A DNA stretch of 25,462 nucleotides from Desulfobacteraceae bacterium (GCA_011390435.1 JAABSK010000011.1:1-25462), one strand, 5' to 3'. Shown: positions 1-9,600, counted from the first letter of the stretch. Notes: generated from the letters alone by a model not told the origin. Program-made: numbers and translations.

Positions 1-651
1 ACCCGTCGAGCCGGCCTGCGCCTGGAAGGCATCCAGGCCATTGCCAGCAAAAAGCAGATTCCGGTGAAAATGGTGAATCCCAAAATTCTGGATGCCATGA
101 CTCCGTCGGCCAACCATCAGGGCATTGCTGCCCATGTGTCTGCTTTTCCGGTGAAAAAAGCATCCCAGGTAATATCTGATCTCCAGGCCCGGCAGGATCC
201 GGTGTTTTTTCTGGTGCTGGAAGGAATTGAAGACCCCCACAATCTGGGCGCATTGATCCGGACAGCTCTGTGCGCAGGCGTGGATGGTATTCTGATTCCC
301 AAAGACCGCGCATGTCAGCCGTCTGCCACGGTGTCCCGGATCTCTGCCGGCGCCATGGAACACGCAGATATTTATATGATCACCAACACCGCGGCAATTC
401 TGCGGGATCTGAAAAAAAACGGGGTATGGGTGTCCGGTCTTGACGCGGACGGACCGGCGTCATTGTATGCAGCAGATCTCACCGGAAACATTGCCCTGGT
501 CATTGGCGGTGAGCACAAAGGGATCCGCCCGCTGGTGCAAAAGGAATGTGATTTTCTGCTCTCGCTTCCCAACAGGGGACGCATCAACTCTCTCAATGCC
601 TCGGTGGCCGGTGGTATCGCCATGTATGAGGCCCTTCGCCAGCGGAGTTGA
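1..651 (+). CDS. rlmB: 23S rRNA (guanosine-2'-O-)-methyltransferase, RlmB/TrmH family (5' partial)
   Basis: This is the 3' part of a SPOUT-fold RNA 2'-O-ribose methyltransferase; the reading frame is open from the first base, so the start lies outside the window. The visible N-terminal residues (RRAGLRLEGIQAIASKK) fit the end of the L7Ae-like substrate-binding domain. The catalytic domain shows the family motifs in order: motif 1 EDPHNLGALIRTA (about 235-275), motif 2 IGGEHKGIRPLV (about 500-535) and motif 3 LNASVAGGIAMYE (about 590-630), which together form the knotted SAM site. By family knowledge RlmB methylates G2251 of 23S rRNA using SAM; other TrmH-family members modify other positions, so the exact target is inferred. 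The comF-like start lies 6 bases downstream, suggesting cotranscription. Confidence 0.9.
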   Translation, partial: TRRAGLRLEGIQAIASKKQIPVKMVNPKILDAMTPSANHQGIAAHVSAFPVKKASQVISDLQARQDPVFFLVLEGIEDPHNLGALIRTALCAGVDGILIPKDRACQPSATVSRISAGAMEHADIYMITNTAAILRDLKKNGVWVSGLDADGPASLYAADLTGNIALVIGGEHKGIRPLVQKECDFLLSLPNRGRINSLNASVAGGIAMYEALRQRS

Positions 652-657
652 GATCCA

Positions 658-1437
658 TTGCTGAACCAGGTACGCCATTTTATCTTCCAGGCCATTGACC
701 AACTGGTGTATCCCTGCCGGTGTCTGAAATGCAAAACCTATATGGATGCAGGGCCAATGGATTTTGCGAGCCTGGACACCTGTTTTTGTCCTTTGTGCCG
801 ATCCGGCGGATTTTTCCCCATCACCCACCCCTATTGCCGCAGGTGTGGTCTTCAACTGCCGGTGACAGCGGGAGCGGCGCATCTGTGTGAATCCTGTATT
901 CGAACGCCGTTGAATCTGGACCGGGTCCGTGCAGTGGCGCAGTATGAGGGAATTTTCAAAGACAGTATCCACCTGTTGAAATACCAGTCCAGATTGTCGG
1001 TGGCCAGAGTTCTGGAGCATTTGCTGTTCCAGAGTTTTGAAACCCATTTCGGCGCCAGCACAGTGCAGGTGATCCTGCCGGTTCCCCTGCACCGAAAACG
1101 ACTTAGAAAGCGGGGATTCAACCAGGCGGTTTTGCTGGTACGCCGTTTTGAACGGTGGTACCGAAAAAAACATGGCACGGCACCGCCCTGGCAGATCAAT
1201 TTTTCAGCGCTTGTCCGGAACCGCCACACCCTTCCCCAGACCGGATTTGATATTGCCCGGAGAAAAAGCAATCTGAAGGGTGCTTTTACGGTTGCGGATC
1301 AAAAAGCGGTTGAAAACAAACATGTTCTTCTGGTAGATGATGTATTTACAACAGGGGCGACCTGCAATGAAGCTGCAGGGCAATTACTCAAGCACGGTGC
1401 TGCAAAGGTGGATGCGCTGGTTCTGGCCAGGGCCTGA
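658..1437 (+). CDS. comF: ComF family phosphoribosyltransferase-like protein
   Basis: The 259-residue protein has the two-part ComF layout. An N-terminal cysteine-rich zinc-binding region holds CRCLKC (20-25), CFCPLC (42-47), CRRC (60-63) and CESC (77-80). A type I phosphoribosyltransferase fold follows, with the PRPP-binding loop VDDVFTTGAT at about 226-235. In naturally transformable bacteria ComF helps bring single-stranded DNA into the cell; in other bacteria its role is poorly defined, so transformation should not be assumed here. The TTG start at 658 is supported by a GGAG at 644-647, 10 bases upstream, and no better ATG precedes the first cysteines. It lies 6 bases after rlmB and 6 before the hydrolase. 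Confidence 0.85.
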   Translation: MLNQVRHFIFQAIDQLVYPCRCLKCKTYMDAGPMDFASLDTCFCPLCRSGGFFPITHPYCRRCGLQLPVTAGAAHLCESCIRTPLNLDRVRAVAQYEGIFKDSIHLLKYQSRLSVARVLEHLLFQSFETHFGASTVQVILPVPLHRKRLRKRGFNQAVLLVRRFERWYRKKHGTAPPWQINFSALVRNRHTLPQTGFDIARRKSNLKGAFTVADQKAVENKHVLLVDDVFTTGATCNEAAGQLLKHGAAKVDALVLARA

Positions 1438-1443
1438 CAACAG

Positions 1444-2310
1444 ATGACAACGTCACATTTTATCGATATTCCCCAGGGTTTTTTTCATTATCACACCATT
1501 GGAACAACCGGTCAGCAGGTTTTTTTCTGCCATGGCAACTCCATGAGCGCCGGCACCTACCTCCCTTTTCTGGAAGAATTTTCCCAGAAGGGGTTTCAAA
1601 TTTTTGCACCGGATATCCGGGGTCATGGGTTTTCCACAAAGGAAAAGACGCACACCATCAAAAACTGGGATATTTTTTTAACTGACCTCCAGGCCCTGGT
1701 TCAAACCATCACCACCCCGCCGGTGATCGGTATGGGCCACTCAATGGGCGGATTTTTTATCTATGCTGCGGCTGCCCTGTATCCGCATCTGTTTTCTAAA
1801 ATCGTTCTTTTAGATCCGATTATCCTGCCGACGGGCATGCTCTGGGCTGCTGCGCTTGCCCGCCTGACCGGCCTTGGTCACCGTCATTCCCTGGCCCGGA
1901 TGGCATTGAATAAAAAATCGGAATTTTCCTCAAAAGAAAACGCTCTGACCCATTATTCCGGCAAGGGGATGTTTAAAACCTGGCAGCCGGAATTTGTACA
2001 GGCATTTGTGGACTGGGCTGTGGAAAAGGATACTGCAGACACCTACACGCTTTGCTGTGCTCCCTGGTTTGAAGCTCAGATGTACACCATGGTACCGCTG
2101 AACACCTGGCGGCATGCCCGCCGCATTCACGTGCCGACCCTGGTGGTTCAGGGCCGACGCTCAGAGATGTTTCAATCGGCATCCGGCCGGAAACTGGAAC
2201 GAAATATCACCACCTGCCGGTTTATCCAGCTGGAAAACAACGGGCATTTTTTCACCATGGAAAATCCGACAGGCGTTATTGAGACGATTCTTCCGTTTGT
2301 TGATCAATGA
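1444..2310 (+). CDS. Alpha/beta hydrolase
   Basis: A 288-residue cytoplasmic alpha/beta-hydrolase with no signal peptide. Visible elements are the oxyanion loop HGNS (30-33), the strand-turn DIRGHG (57-62), the nucleophile elbow GHSMGG with Ser100, and a C-terminal catalytic histidine in NNGHFF (His268). The catalytic acid normally sits after the late strand in a G-x-x-S-D context. Here the equivalent stretch is GRRSEMF, so Glu241 is the likely acid instead of Asp. The substrate cannot be read from sequence; esterases, lipases and C-C bond hydrolases all share this fold. It starts 6 bases after the comF-like gene, and its last 35 bases overlap the convergent CNNM-like gene. Confidence 0.85.
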   Translation: MTTSHFIDIPQGFFHYHTIGTTGQQVFFCHGNSMSAGTYLPFLEEFSQKGFQIFAPDIRGHGFSTKEKTHTIKNWDIFLTDLQALVQTITTPPVIGMGHSMGGFFIYAAAALYPHLFSKIVLLDPIILPTGMLWAAALARLTGLGHRHSLARMALNKKSEFSSKENALTHYSGKGMFKTWQPEFVQAFVDWAVEKDTADTYTLCCAPWFEAQMYTMVPLNTWRHARRIHVPTLVVQGRRSEMFQSASGRKLERNITTCRFIQLENNGHFFTMENPTGVIETILPFVDQ

Positions 2311-3379
2311 TCTGAGGCTCCAGACCCATTGCGGTAACGCGGTCTGCCCATTTCTTCCGGGCAAGGACCCGCATATCTTCAACATTGTCGGTTTCATCCA
2401 TGATTTCCATGCCCATCAGTGTTTCAATCAGGTCCTCAAGCGTGACCAGGCCGTCTACGCCGCCATGTTCATTGATCACAATGGCAATGTGCTGGCGGTC
2501 TTTTAAAAACCGTTCGAGCAGGCTGCTCAGCGACACTGATTCCGGAACGGCAATAATGCTGCGTTTCAGGATTTTCAGTTTCTCATGGCCCCGTTTCTGC
2601 GCAGTGAGAATCAATACATCATCTTTGAGAACAAATCCGATGATGTTGTCAATATGTTTTTTGTAGATGGGCAGACGGGAAAACGGGGTCTGGGTCACCT
2701 GTTTTAATGAGTCATTGATGGTCAGGTCTGCCGGAAGTGCTGCAATGACCGTCCTGGGCGTCATGATATCGGCCACTTTTAATGAGTCAAACCGCAGAAG
2801 GTTCTGAATGATTCTGGATTCTTTGATGCGGATCTGTCCGGTTTTGACCCCTGCAAACGTCATGGCAATAAGTTCATCCCGGCTGAAAATATGGACAGGC
2901 TTTCCCCTGGATATAAACTGGGTCACCCGTTCCGAGATCCAGACAAAAGGATAGAGCACCACGATTAATAAGTTCACGTACCAGAGGGTGGGCCGGACCA
3001 GTTTTGACCAGTACACTGCTCCCATGGTTTTGGGAACAATTTCAGACAGAAAAAGAATCATCAGGGTCATGGCAGCGGAAAACAGGCCGAACCAGGCATT
3101 GCCGAAAACAATGGTGGCTTTTGCACCGGCACCAATGGCACCCACGGTATGGGCAATGGTGTTGAGCGTCAGAATGGCGGCAAGGGACCGGTCGATATTA
3201 TCCTGTTTGAGGCGCTTGAGCCGTTCTGCCAATATGGGATTTTGTTTTTTGAGCCCTTCGATGTAAGACGGGGGAATGCTCAGCAGAACCGCTTCCGCCA
3301 CAGAGCAGAGAAAGGAAAAAACAAGTGCCAGAAAAACATATCCGACCAGGAGCAGAATATCGATATCATAGGCGATCAT
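2276..3379 (-). CDS. CNNM/CorC-like membrane protein (DUF21 plus CBS pair)
   Basis: A 367-residue inner-membrane protein. Residues 5-155 form the DUF21/CNNM transmembrane domain, with hydrophobic segments near 7-30, 68-92, 97-118 and 131-150 and the family motif SEIVPKT (112-118). A linker follows and then two CBS domains from DIMTPR (204-209) to NEHGGVDGLVTLEDLIE (303-319). Relatives are linked to magnesium/cobalt homeostasis or export and are often labelled hemolysin-like; the transported ion here is not known. The chain ends about 45 residues after the CBS pair and lacks the usual C-terminal CorC/HlyC domain. The ATG at 3379 follows a strong promoter; its Shine-Dalgarno sequence is weak. 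Its 3' end overlaps the hydrolase gene by 35 bases. Confidence 0.88.
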   Translation of the reverse strand: MIAYDIDILLLVGYVFLALVFSFLCSVAEAVLLSIPPSYIEGLKKQNPILAERLKRLKQDNIDRSLAAILTLNTIAHTVGAIGAGAKATIVFGNAWFGLFSAAMTLMILFLSEIVPKTMGAVYWSKLVRPTLWYVNLLIVVLYPFVWISERVTQFISRGKPVHIFSRDELIAMTFAGVKTGQIRIKESRIIQNLLRFDSLKVADIMTPRTVIAALPADLTINDSLKQVTQTPFSRLPIYKKHIDNIIGFVLKDDVLILTAQKRGHEKLKILKRSIIAVPESVSLSSLLERFLKDRQHIAIVINEHGGVDGLVTLEDLIETLMGMEIMDETDNVEDMRVLARKKWADRVTAMGLEPQIIDQQTEESSQ

Positions 3380-3453
3380 GGGGTGTGTATCCAGTTTTTA
3401 TCATTTGAAATGACAGGATGATGCAGGTATTTGTATTTTCATGAACATGATCG

Positions 3454-3482
3454 AATATAAGGAACAATACCCGGGGTGTCAA
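3454..3482 (-). promoter_or_regulatory. Sigma-70-type promoter for the CNNM-like gene
   Basis: On the minus strand there is a perfect -35 box TTGACA (3482-3477), a 17-base spacer, and a -10 box TATATT (3459-3454, 5 of 6 consensus). Transcription would begin near 3447, leaving a leader of roughly 68 bases before the ATG at 3379. It lies in the 161-base divergent gap 3380-3540. I found no equally good promoter for the MBL gene on the other strand of this gap. Confidence 0.7.
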
Positions 3483-3540
3483 TTGTAAAAAAACAGTGGT
3501 TCCAATTGATTTCAGGTGAAAAATTGCTTATGACAGACAA

Positions 3541-4449
3541 ATGATTATCACAACAACAGGCAGAATCCGTGACGATTTTTACGTGGCAGGATCGGAAGCC
3601 ACACCGGTTTATCTGCTGGACGGGCCGGCCCCGCTTATTTTTGACGCTGGATTCACTGCCTTTTCCAGCCGGTATGCATCAGATATCAAAGCGGTTCTCA
3701 ACGACCGGGTTCCCCGGTACCTGTTTTTAACCCATTCCCATTTTGATCATATCGGTGCGGCCAGCCATTTTAAAACGATCTGGCCCACGCTTCAGATTGC
3801 AGGATCTGTCCGGTGCGCTGAAATCCTGCAAAAAACCAGCGCTGTTGATTTGATACGGGCGTTGAATGCAGAAGGGGCAAAAGGATTAAAGCAGATTGGA
3901 TTCTCTGTTGTGGACGAGACACCATTTGAGCCGTTTGATCTGGACCTGCAGCTTGAGCCGGATCAAACGGTTGATGTTGCACCGGGGTTGAGTGTTATTG
4001 CCATGAATACGCCCGGGCACACCTGGGATTTCATGAGTTACTGGATTCCTGAAAAGAAGATTCTTGTGGCGTCGGAAGCAGTGGCCTGTTATGAAAAAGG
4101 GGGGTATCTTCAACCGGAATTTCTGGTGGATTTTGATGCATATATTGCATCTTTAAACAGGCTGGAATCACTGGGAGCAACTGTTGTCTGCTGCGGCCAC
4201 CACGCGGTGTTCACCGGCCCGGATGCTGTGGCGCACTTCCAGGCATCAGCTGGCGCGGCCAGGGCATACCTGGAGATGGTCGAAGCCTTTCTTGAACAGG
4301 AAGACAATGACATTGACCGAACCGTGATGCAGGTCAAGGCAGTGGAGTGGGATCCCCGGTCATGGCCCAAACAGCCGGAATCTGCCTATCTGCTCAATAC
4401 CCGTCAGCGGGTGAAAACCATACGCAAGCGCATGATCAGCAACCCATAA
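3541..4449 (+). CDS. MBL-fold metallo-hydrolase
   Basis: A 302-residue cytoplasmic metallo-beta-lactamase-fold protein. The metal-binding motif HSHFDH is at 65-70, the third-site histidine in TPGHTWD at His160, and the C-terminal histidines in CCGHH at 220-221. The position that usually holds the bridging aspartate (typically in a GD pair) reads VASEAVACYE, so Glu179 may take this role or the dinuclear centre may be altered. Residues beyond about 240 form a helical tail rich in acidic and basic residues. The family includes glyoxalase II-like thioesterases, lactonases and sulfur-related hydrolases, and I cannot choose between them. The gene is transcribed divergently from the CNNM-like gene. 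It has no clear Shine-Dalgarno site, which lowers certainty of the exact start. Confidence 0.85.
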   Translation: MIITTTGRIRDDFYVAGSEATPVYLLDGPAPLIFDAGFTAFSSRYASDIKAVLNDRVPRYLFLTHSHFDHIGAASHFKTIWPTLQIAGSVRCAEILQKTSAVDLIRALNAEGAKGLKQIGFSVVDETPFEPFDLDLQLEPDQTVDVAPGLSVIAMNTPGHTWDFMSYWIPEKKILVASEAVACYEKGGYLQPEFLVDFDAYIASLNRLESLGATVVCCGHHAVFTGPDAVAHFQASAGAARAYLEMVEAFLEQEDNDIDRTVMQVKAVEWDPRSWPKQPESAYLLNTRQRVKTIRKRMISNP

Positions 4450-4465
4450 CCCGGGATGAAAACAA

Positions 4466-5083
4466 TCATTTTTCCGGCGTCCACCCGCTTTTCCACAGAG
4501 CTTCTGCAACCACATGCACCGCCATGCCATGATCTGAAAACCAGGAATCCACCACAAAACGCTCACCTGTGTCAATCTCCTCAATGGCACAGGCCATATG
4601 GGGCCAGCCGTTGATCATGGCGCCTCTGCGGGCAATACCGAAAAAGCGGTGGAATTGGATCAGATGCGCATCCTGCAGCAGCAGCAGAAAGATATTGGTG
4701 TTCACCGCTTCATCCTCGCAATCCATCTGTCCGGATGCAAACATGCCGGCAAACGTCCCGCCGATATCGGTGTCAATTCCGGTCTTCTCACCAGTCACCT
4801 GTTCAAAATGCCGGATAACCCTGGATATCAATTGTCGTTCCTGTTCAGCAGTTTCAGGCAACGGAACAAAAAAGGCCTGAACCTGTTCCCAGTCCGAATC
4901 TGTGAGGCTGACCGCCGCGGTCTGCCTGCAGCCGTAGGAATAGCAGATTTTAAAGTCTGTGTAATGGAGACCGGTCATGCCATAGAGTTTGACAAACGCG
5001 CGGGGGTGTTGAACCGGCACCGTGGCACAGCTGCAGACCAGCATCAGTATCAGAGCAGAAAATGCTTTGGTGCCCATTGTCAC
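4466..5083 (-). CDS. Putative lipoprotein with transglutaminase/cysteine-protease-like triad
   Basis: A 205-residue protein beginning with a short basic start and a hydrophobic stretch ending VCSC, a plausible lipobox with Cys19 as the lipidated residue, so probably membrane-anchored on the periplasmic side. The second half has a transglutaminase-like arrangement: GQMDCEDEAVNTNIFLLLL (Cys122 at the start of a helix), then WPHMACAIEE (His162), then FVVDSWF (Asp179). This order matches the Cys-His-Asp triad of transglutaminase-fold cysteine proteases, but I do not recognise a named family, so the function is inferred. Its ATG overlaps the stop of the ThDP enzyme gene by 4 bases (5080-5083), implying coupled translation. 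It ends 16 bases from the convergent MBL gene. Confidence 0.7.
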   Translation of the reverse strand: MTMGTKAFSALILMLVCSCATVPVQHPRAFVKLYGMTGLHYTDFKICYSYGCRQTAAVSLTDSDWEQVQAFFVPLPETAEQERQLISRVIRHFEQVTGEKTGIDTDIGGTFAGMFASGQMDCEDEAVNTNIFLLLLQDAHLIQFHRFFGIARRGAMINGWPHMACAIEEIDTGERFVVDSWFSDHGMAVHVVAEALWKSGWTPEK

Positions 5084-6627
5084 AGCACCATTTCAATCAG
5101 ATGGGGGCCGGGGTCTGTCTGTGCTTTTGTCAGTGCGGCATGCAGCTGTTCACCCGTGCGGACAGACACGGCCGGCACCCCCATTCCCTGGCTGATGCTG
5201 ACCCAGTCGAGGACTGGATTGTCCAGTTGCATGAGCGGAGATGCGGCAGCTGCTTCTGTTGTGTACCCTGCACGGGCAAGCTCTACCGACAGGATATGGT
5301 AGCGGCGGTTGGCACAGATCAGGGTGGTGATATTCAAACCATCTCTGGCCTGCATCCACAAAGACTGGACCGCATACATTCCAGCACCGTCTGCCTGAAG
5401 ATTGATCACCGGCCGGTCCGGGCAGGCCAGGGCGGCACCGACAGCACAGGGCATGCCCATGCCCAGCGCACCTCCGGTCAGGGTCATGAGGGTGTGGGGC
5501 CTTGCCGAGGGGGCAAGTGCGCTGTAGGCAGCGCCGGACGTAATGGATTCGTCCACGACAATGGCGTTATCCGGCAGGTCTGCACAAAGGATCTGGCCCA
5601 GGCTCTGGAGCGACAGGCTTGCCTGGATATCAACAGGAGCGGGTTTTGACAGCGGCGTGTCAACATCAGGCGTGTATGCCGGCGCATTGATATGATCGGC
5701 CAGTTGTGACAGGTGCTGCTGCACATCACCAGAATCTGAATCCAGCCGAAACACGGTCTGATGGTCTGCCAGTATCTGACTGGCCATTCCCTGATATCCG
5801 AAAAAAGCCACTGGTGCATCCATTCCGGCAAGAATGACCACAGAATAATCAGCCAGCTGTTTCACTGCCTGTTTTGGAAAATAGGGCACCCGGTTGATGA
5901 CCGGCCAGCCAATACCCTGTTCCATGCAGGGGGGGAACGTGCTGGAAAACAGCGCACAGCCGGTTTTTTCCCTGATCCGTGCAGCCGCCAGAAGGCCGTC
6001 TTTTTTCAACGCCTGTCCGCCCATGATGATAACGGCTTTTTCAGTGCTGTCAAGCAGTGCTGCAGCCGTGTGAACCCGGTCCTCTGCTTCAGAAAGTGGC
6101 CCGGGAGATGGTGTGCAGATGGTTGTGTCGGTGCAGGTGCCCCATTGAAAGTCCTGGGGAATGATCAGGGTGGCCACCTGTCCGGCCAGGGCGGCGCAAA
6201 TGGCGTCAGCAGTATCCCGGGACAGACTGTCCACAGATGTGGCCATCCTGTGCCATCCCGGAATTGTGCCGGCAAGGGTTTGAATATCCATGGTCAAAGG
6301 TGCATCCGCTGCCAGGTGCCAGGAGGCATGGTCGCCCACAAGATTGACAACAGGGGTTCCTGCCCGGTGCGCATTGTGCAGATTGGCAATGCCGTTGGCC
6401 AGGCCCGGTCCCAGGTGCAGAAGGGTAAGGGCGGGTCTGCCGGTCATCCTGCCGTATCCATCTGCTGCTCCGGTGCAGCAGCCTTCAAACAATCCCAGTC
6501 TGGATTGAATGGCCGGTTCTGCTGCCAGTGCAGCCACCAGCGGCATTTCAGTTGTTCCAGGATTGGCAAAACAGATGTCAATCCCTGCGGTAACCGCGGT
6601 TTTAATGATGATCTGGGCTCCGTTCAT
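5080..6627 (-). CDS. Thiamine diphosphate-dependent enzyme, acetolactate synthase-like
   Basis: A 515-residue member of the acetolactate synthase/benzoylformate decarboxylase superfamily. The N-terminal pyrimidine-binding domain has the cofactor-activating glutamate in LFEGCCTG (Glu48), followed by a LGPGLANGIANLHNAHRAGT stretch near 72-91. The central domain is roughly 185-320. The C-terminal diphosphate domain carries the Mg-ThDP motif from about 411, QADGAGMY ending near Asn440; the first Gly of the usual GDG is Ala412. The reaction could be decarboxylation or carboligation of a 2-keto acid, but the substrate is not readable. No small regulatory subunit gene lies nearby, arguing against the ordinary branched-chain amino acid enzyme. 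The gene lies 46 bases after the GlmS-like gene and overlaps the lipoprotein gene. Confidence 0.82.
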   Translation of the reverse strand: MNGAQIIIKTAVTAGIDICFANPGTTEMPLVAALAAEPAIQSRLGLFEGCCTGAADGYGRMTGRPALTLLHLGPGLANGIANLHNAHRAGTPVVNLVGDHASWHLAADAPLTMDIQTLAGTIPGWHRMATSVDSLSRDTADAICAALAGQVATLIIPQDFQWGTCTDTTICTPSPGPLSEAEDRVHTAAALLDSTEKAVIIMGGQALKKDGLLAAARIREKTGCALFSSTFPPCMEQGIGWPVINRVPYFPKQAVKQLADYSVVILAGMDAPVAFFGYQGMASQILADHQTVFRLDSDSGDVQQHLSQLADHINAPAYTPDVDTPLSKPAPVDIQASLSLQSLGQILCADLPDNAIVVDESITSGAAYSALAPSARPHTLMTLTGGALGMGMPCAVGAALACPDRPVINLQADGAGMYAVQSLWMQARDGLNITTLICANRRYHILSVELARAGYTTEAAAASPLMQLDNPVLDWVSISQGMGVPAVSVRTGEQLHAALTKAQTDPGPHLIEMVL

Positions 6628-6673
6628 GGCGGGTTTTCATCCTGTTTATAATCCGACGTCACCTTTGTGCGCT

Positions 6674-9600
6674 TTATTTGATCTTGCTGATAATTTTTTC
6701 CACTGCTTTTTCAGCAGTGTCACCAAACAGGGTTTCGACGTCAACCAGATTCAGGTAACGGTCATCCCACTGAATGTTGTCACCTTCCAGTATCCAGTCT
6801 TTGAGACGGTTGTATTTTCCGCCAAGCGCTTTGATTTTCTTAAGCAGTGGAACATCTTTTGATGCTTTGAAGGTGATGTTCAGCGACAGGATAAACTCAA
6901 TGATATTGGGAGTGGCCGGATTGGTGGAAATCACCGGGATCACCAGGATGTTTTTACCGTCTTTCCGGCCTTTTCCGATATAAACATTGCCTTCCCTGAC
7001 GATGATGTTCTTGGTCCCTTTGAGACTGGGATCGGTCTCCACCCGCGATGTTTCATGTTCCAGGGCACCGGTTTTTTGTACCACCTTTATTTTTGTTTCC
7101 CGGGTGACCTCACCAAGTAGACTCAGACCGGTGATCTGGTATAAAAAACCGCCATTGATGCTTGCAATCACTTCCTGGAGATTTTTGAGCACCAGCACGT
7201 TTTTGTTGGTGAGCTGTGATATCTGGATATCATGGAGTGCCAGCTCGTCAAACAGGATGCCCACAAATTTTTCCACAATCCGGCTGGTGCCGACGGTCAC
7301 TGTTTTTGCCTGATGTTTGATGGCATCCACTGGGCGGGCCATGGTGTTGATGGCCTGCCCGAGATTGTGGAAAAAGGTGTTGAGCATGTTGGAAGGGGTG
7401 CCCTTGATATTGAAGTCCACCTCAAAGTCTGACACTGGAAGCCGTCCGGACAGGTATTTAAACAGCAGTGTGAGATTGGCCATGTTGTCCAGGCCCATGG
7501 CAGCGGGAAATCCGTTCCCCCGCAGCTTTTTTGAAAACCGGTTATACAGCTGGGCAATGCATTCCCTGAATTTTTTTTCCAGCAGGACTTCATAGACGTC
7601 ATGGCCCATGTCAGTATATTCGTCCAGCAGATCCTGGATCTCTTTTCTGCCTTCATACATGAATTTTGAACCGTCGTTGATGGCAAGGGCAGCGTAATAT
7701 CCCCAGATGTGGCCCACCAGGGTATTGAGGACCGGAGCAAAATGCTCTTTGGTTTCCGGTATCTTGAAAACATCTTTGGCATAAAGATCAAACCGGTTTT
7801 CTCCCTGGGTGGTGATTACCACAGGCAAGGCTTTGTGGGCATGAAAAATGGCGGTATCCTTGATAATATCTCCCAGCACGCTTTCCCGTGTTCCAGCAGC
7901 ACAGATAATGATCAACGGCTCGCTGGACAGATCAATGTGTTTTTTGTCTTCAATGAAATCCGAGGAAATGGTTTTATAGCACAGTTCACTGAGTTTAATC
8001 CGGATTTCATCTGCTGATGTTTTGTTTGATCCGGAACCTACGGTGGCCCAGTAGTGTTTTGACACAGCAAGTGATGATGCTGATTTTTTAATCTGCTCTT
8101 TCATCTCCAGAATGGTGCGCATTTTATCCGGCAGCGCCATCAGTTCATTGACCTGGTCGGTGATATAATGATCGGTCCGCGTCCGGGCGATTCCAGCCAG
8201 GTGCAGTCCGAGAACGGCACCGGCAGTCAACTGGGAGTAAAAGGCTTTGGTTGAGGCCACCGACATTTCAATATCCCTTCCTGAGCTGGTATACAGCACA
8301 CCGTCGGTTTTAAAGGTAAGGTCTGAATCCCTCCGGTTGACAATCGCAAGGGTTCTGGCGCCGCAGGCCTTGACCATATCAACGGTCCGGTTGGTATCGG
8401 TTGTTGTACCGGACTGGCTGATAGCCACCACCAGGGCATTGTTCATGGCGGTTTCAGCGCCTTTCCCTTCTGCAATGCAAAAGCCGGACATCTCTGATGA
8501 CTTCAGGGCACGGATATTGATGCCGGCATCCCCCATATAGAAATTAAGCAGATCAGCACAGCCCTGAGCTGCGATTCCTGCAGTTCCCTGACCGATAAAG
8601 TATACCTGTCTGATGCGGTTGTTTTTAAAGTCATCTTCCAGAGATGCGGGAATGACATAGGGATCAAGCGTGGTGGTAAACATCCCGGTTTCAGGATCCT
8701 GCCGGAATTTATTTTCCAGGGTTTTTTCCACAGATACCGGAGATTCAGAGATCTCTTTTAAAAAATAGTGGGGAAAATTCTGGCGGTCGATATCGCGGGA
8801 GGTGATCTGGCTGGTGAGGATCTGATCGCTTGAAAGCTCAATCGGGGTCTGATCATAATAAAATGAACGGATACCATCGATTCCGCCAGAGGAATTCTGG
8901 TCCAGCACCACAATCTGGCCTTTGTCCTCTCCATTGAGCTTGATGTAGTCTGAGGTTTCCTCTACGATTCCATAGAGTTCTGACGCTGCAATGTAATGAT
9001 CCTTGGCAATGCCCACAAAAATCGCCTGTCCACTGCCTTTCTGGGCCAGAAACAGCTTTCCCGGGGCAAGGTCGGTATGCATGCTGATGGCATGGGAACC
9101 GTCAAAATCATTCACGGCAAGCCGGAACGCTTCCTCAACTGCATGCCCATGTTTGAGGTGATGCTCGATCTGCAGCGGGATCAGTTTGGTATCGGTGTTG
9201 ATCTCCTTATGGATTTTATCGTACCGGGCCTCATACTCTGTTTTCAGTTCCAGGTAATTGTCAATGTCACCATTCAGGCAGACATGGATAATCCCGGTTT
9301 TACCGATTTCCTTATCAGTGGGGGTGTTGTCCTGGGGATGGCAGTTGGCAACCGAAATATCGCCGATAGAAGCCCATCTGGTATGGGCAGACACTGAGTG
9401 GGTGATAAACGGATATGCAACCAGAAGGTTGAGCATCAGGTCATTTTTGATCTGGCTGCGGATAAAGGCGATATTATCGCCAAGGGCACCGATTTCCGCA
9501 GCAAATTTATAAACAATGGCAATGGAGACCAGGTGTTCTCCGGTTTCAGGATAGGTATCGCTGATGGTCACAGAATTATTTTTCAGGACTGGATGATTTG

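Noticed and set aside
460..1173. A 237-codon open frame on the - strand
   Set aside because: It runs antisense across the rlmB-comF junction, and both of those genes have clear family motifs.
4598..5302. A 234-codon open frame on the + strand
   Set aside because: It lies antisense to the lipoprotein and ThDP enzyme genes, which show real motifs, and its own translation has no recognisable domain.
5761..6651. A 296-codon open frame on the + strand
   Set aside because: It is antisense to the ThDP enzyme gene, cysteine- and glycine-rich without pattern, and therefore a shadow frame.
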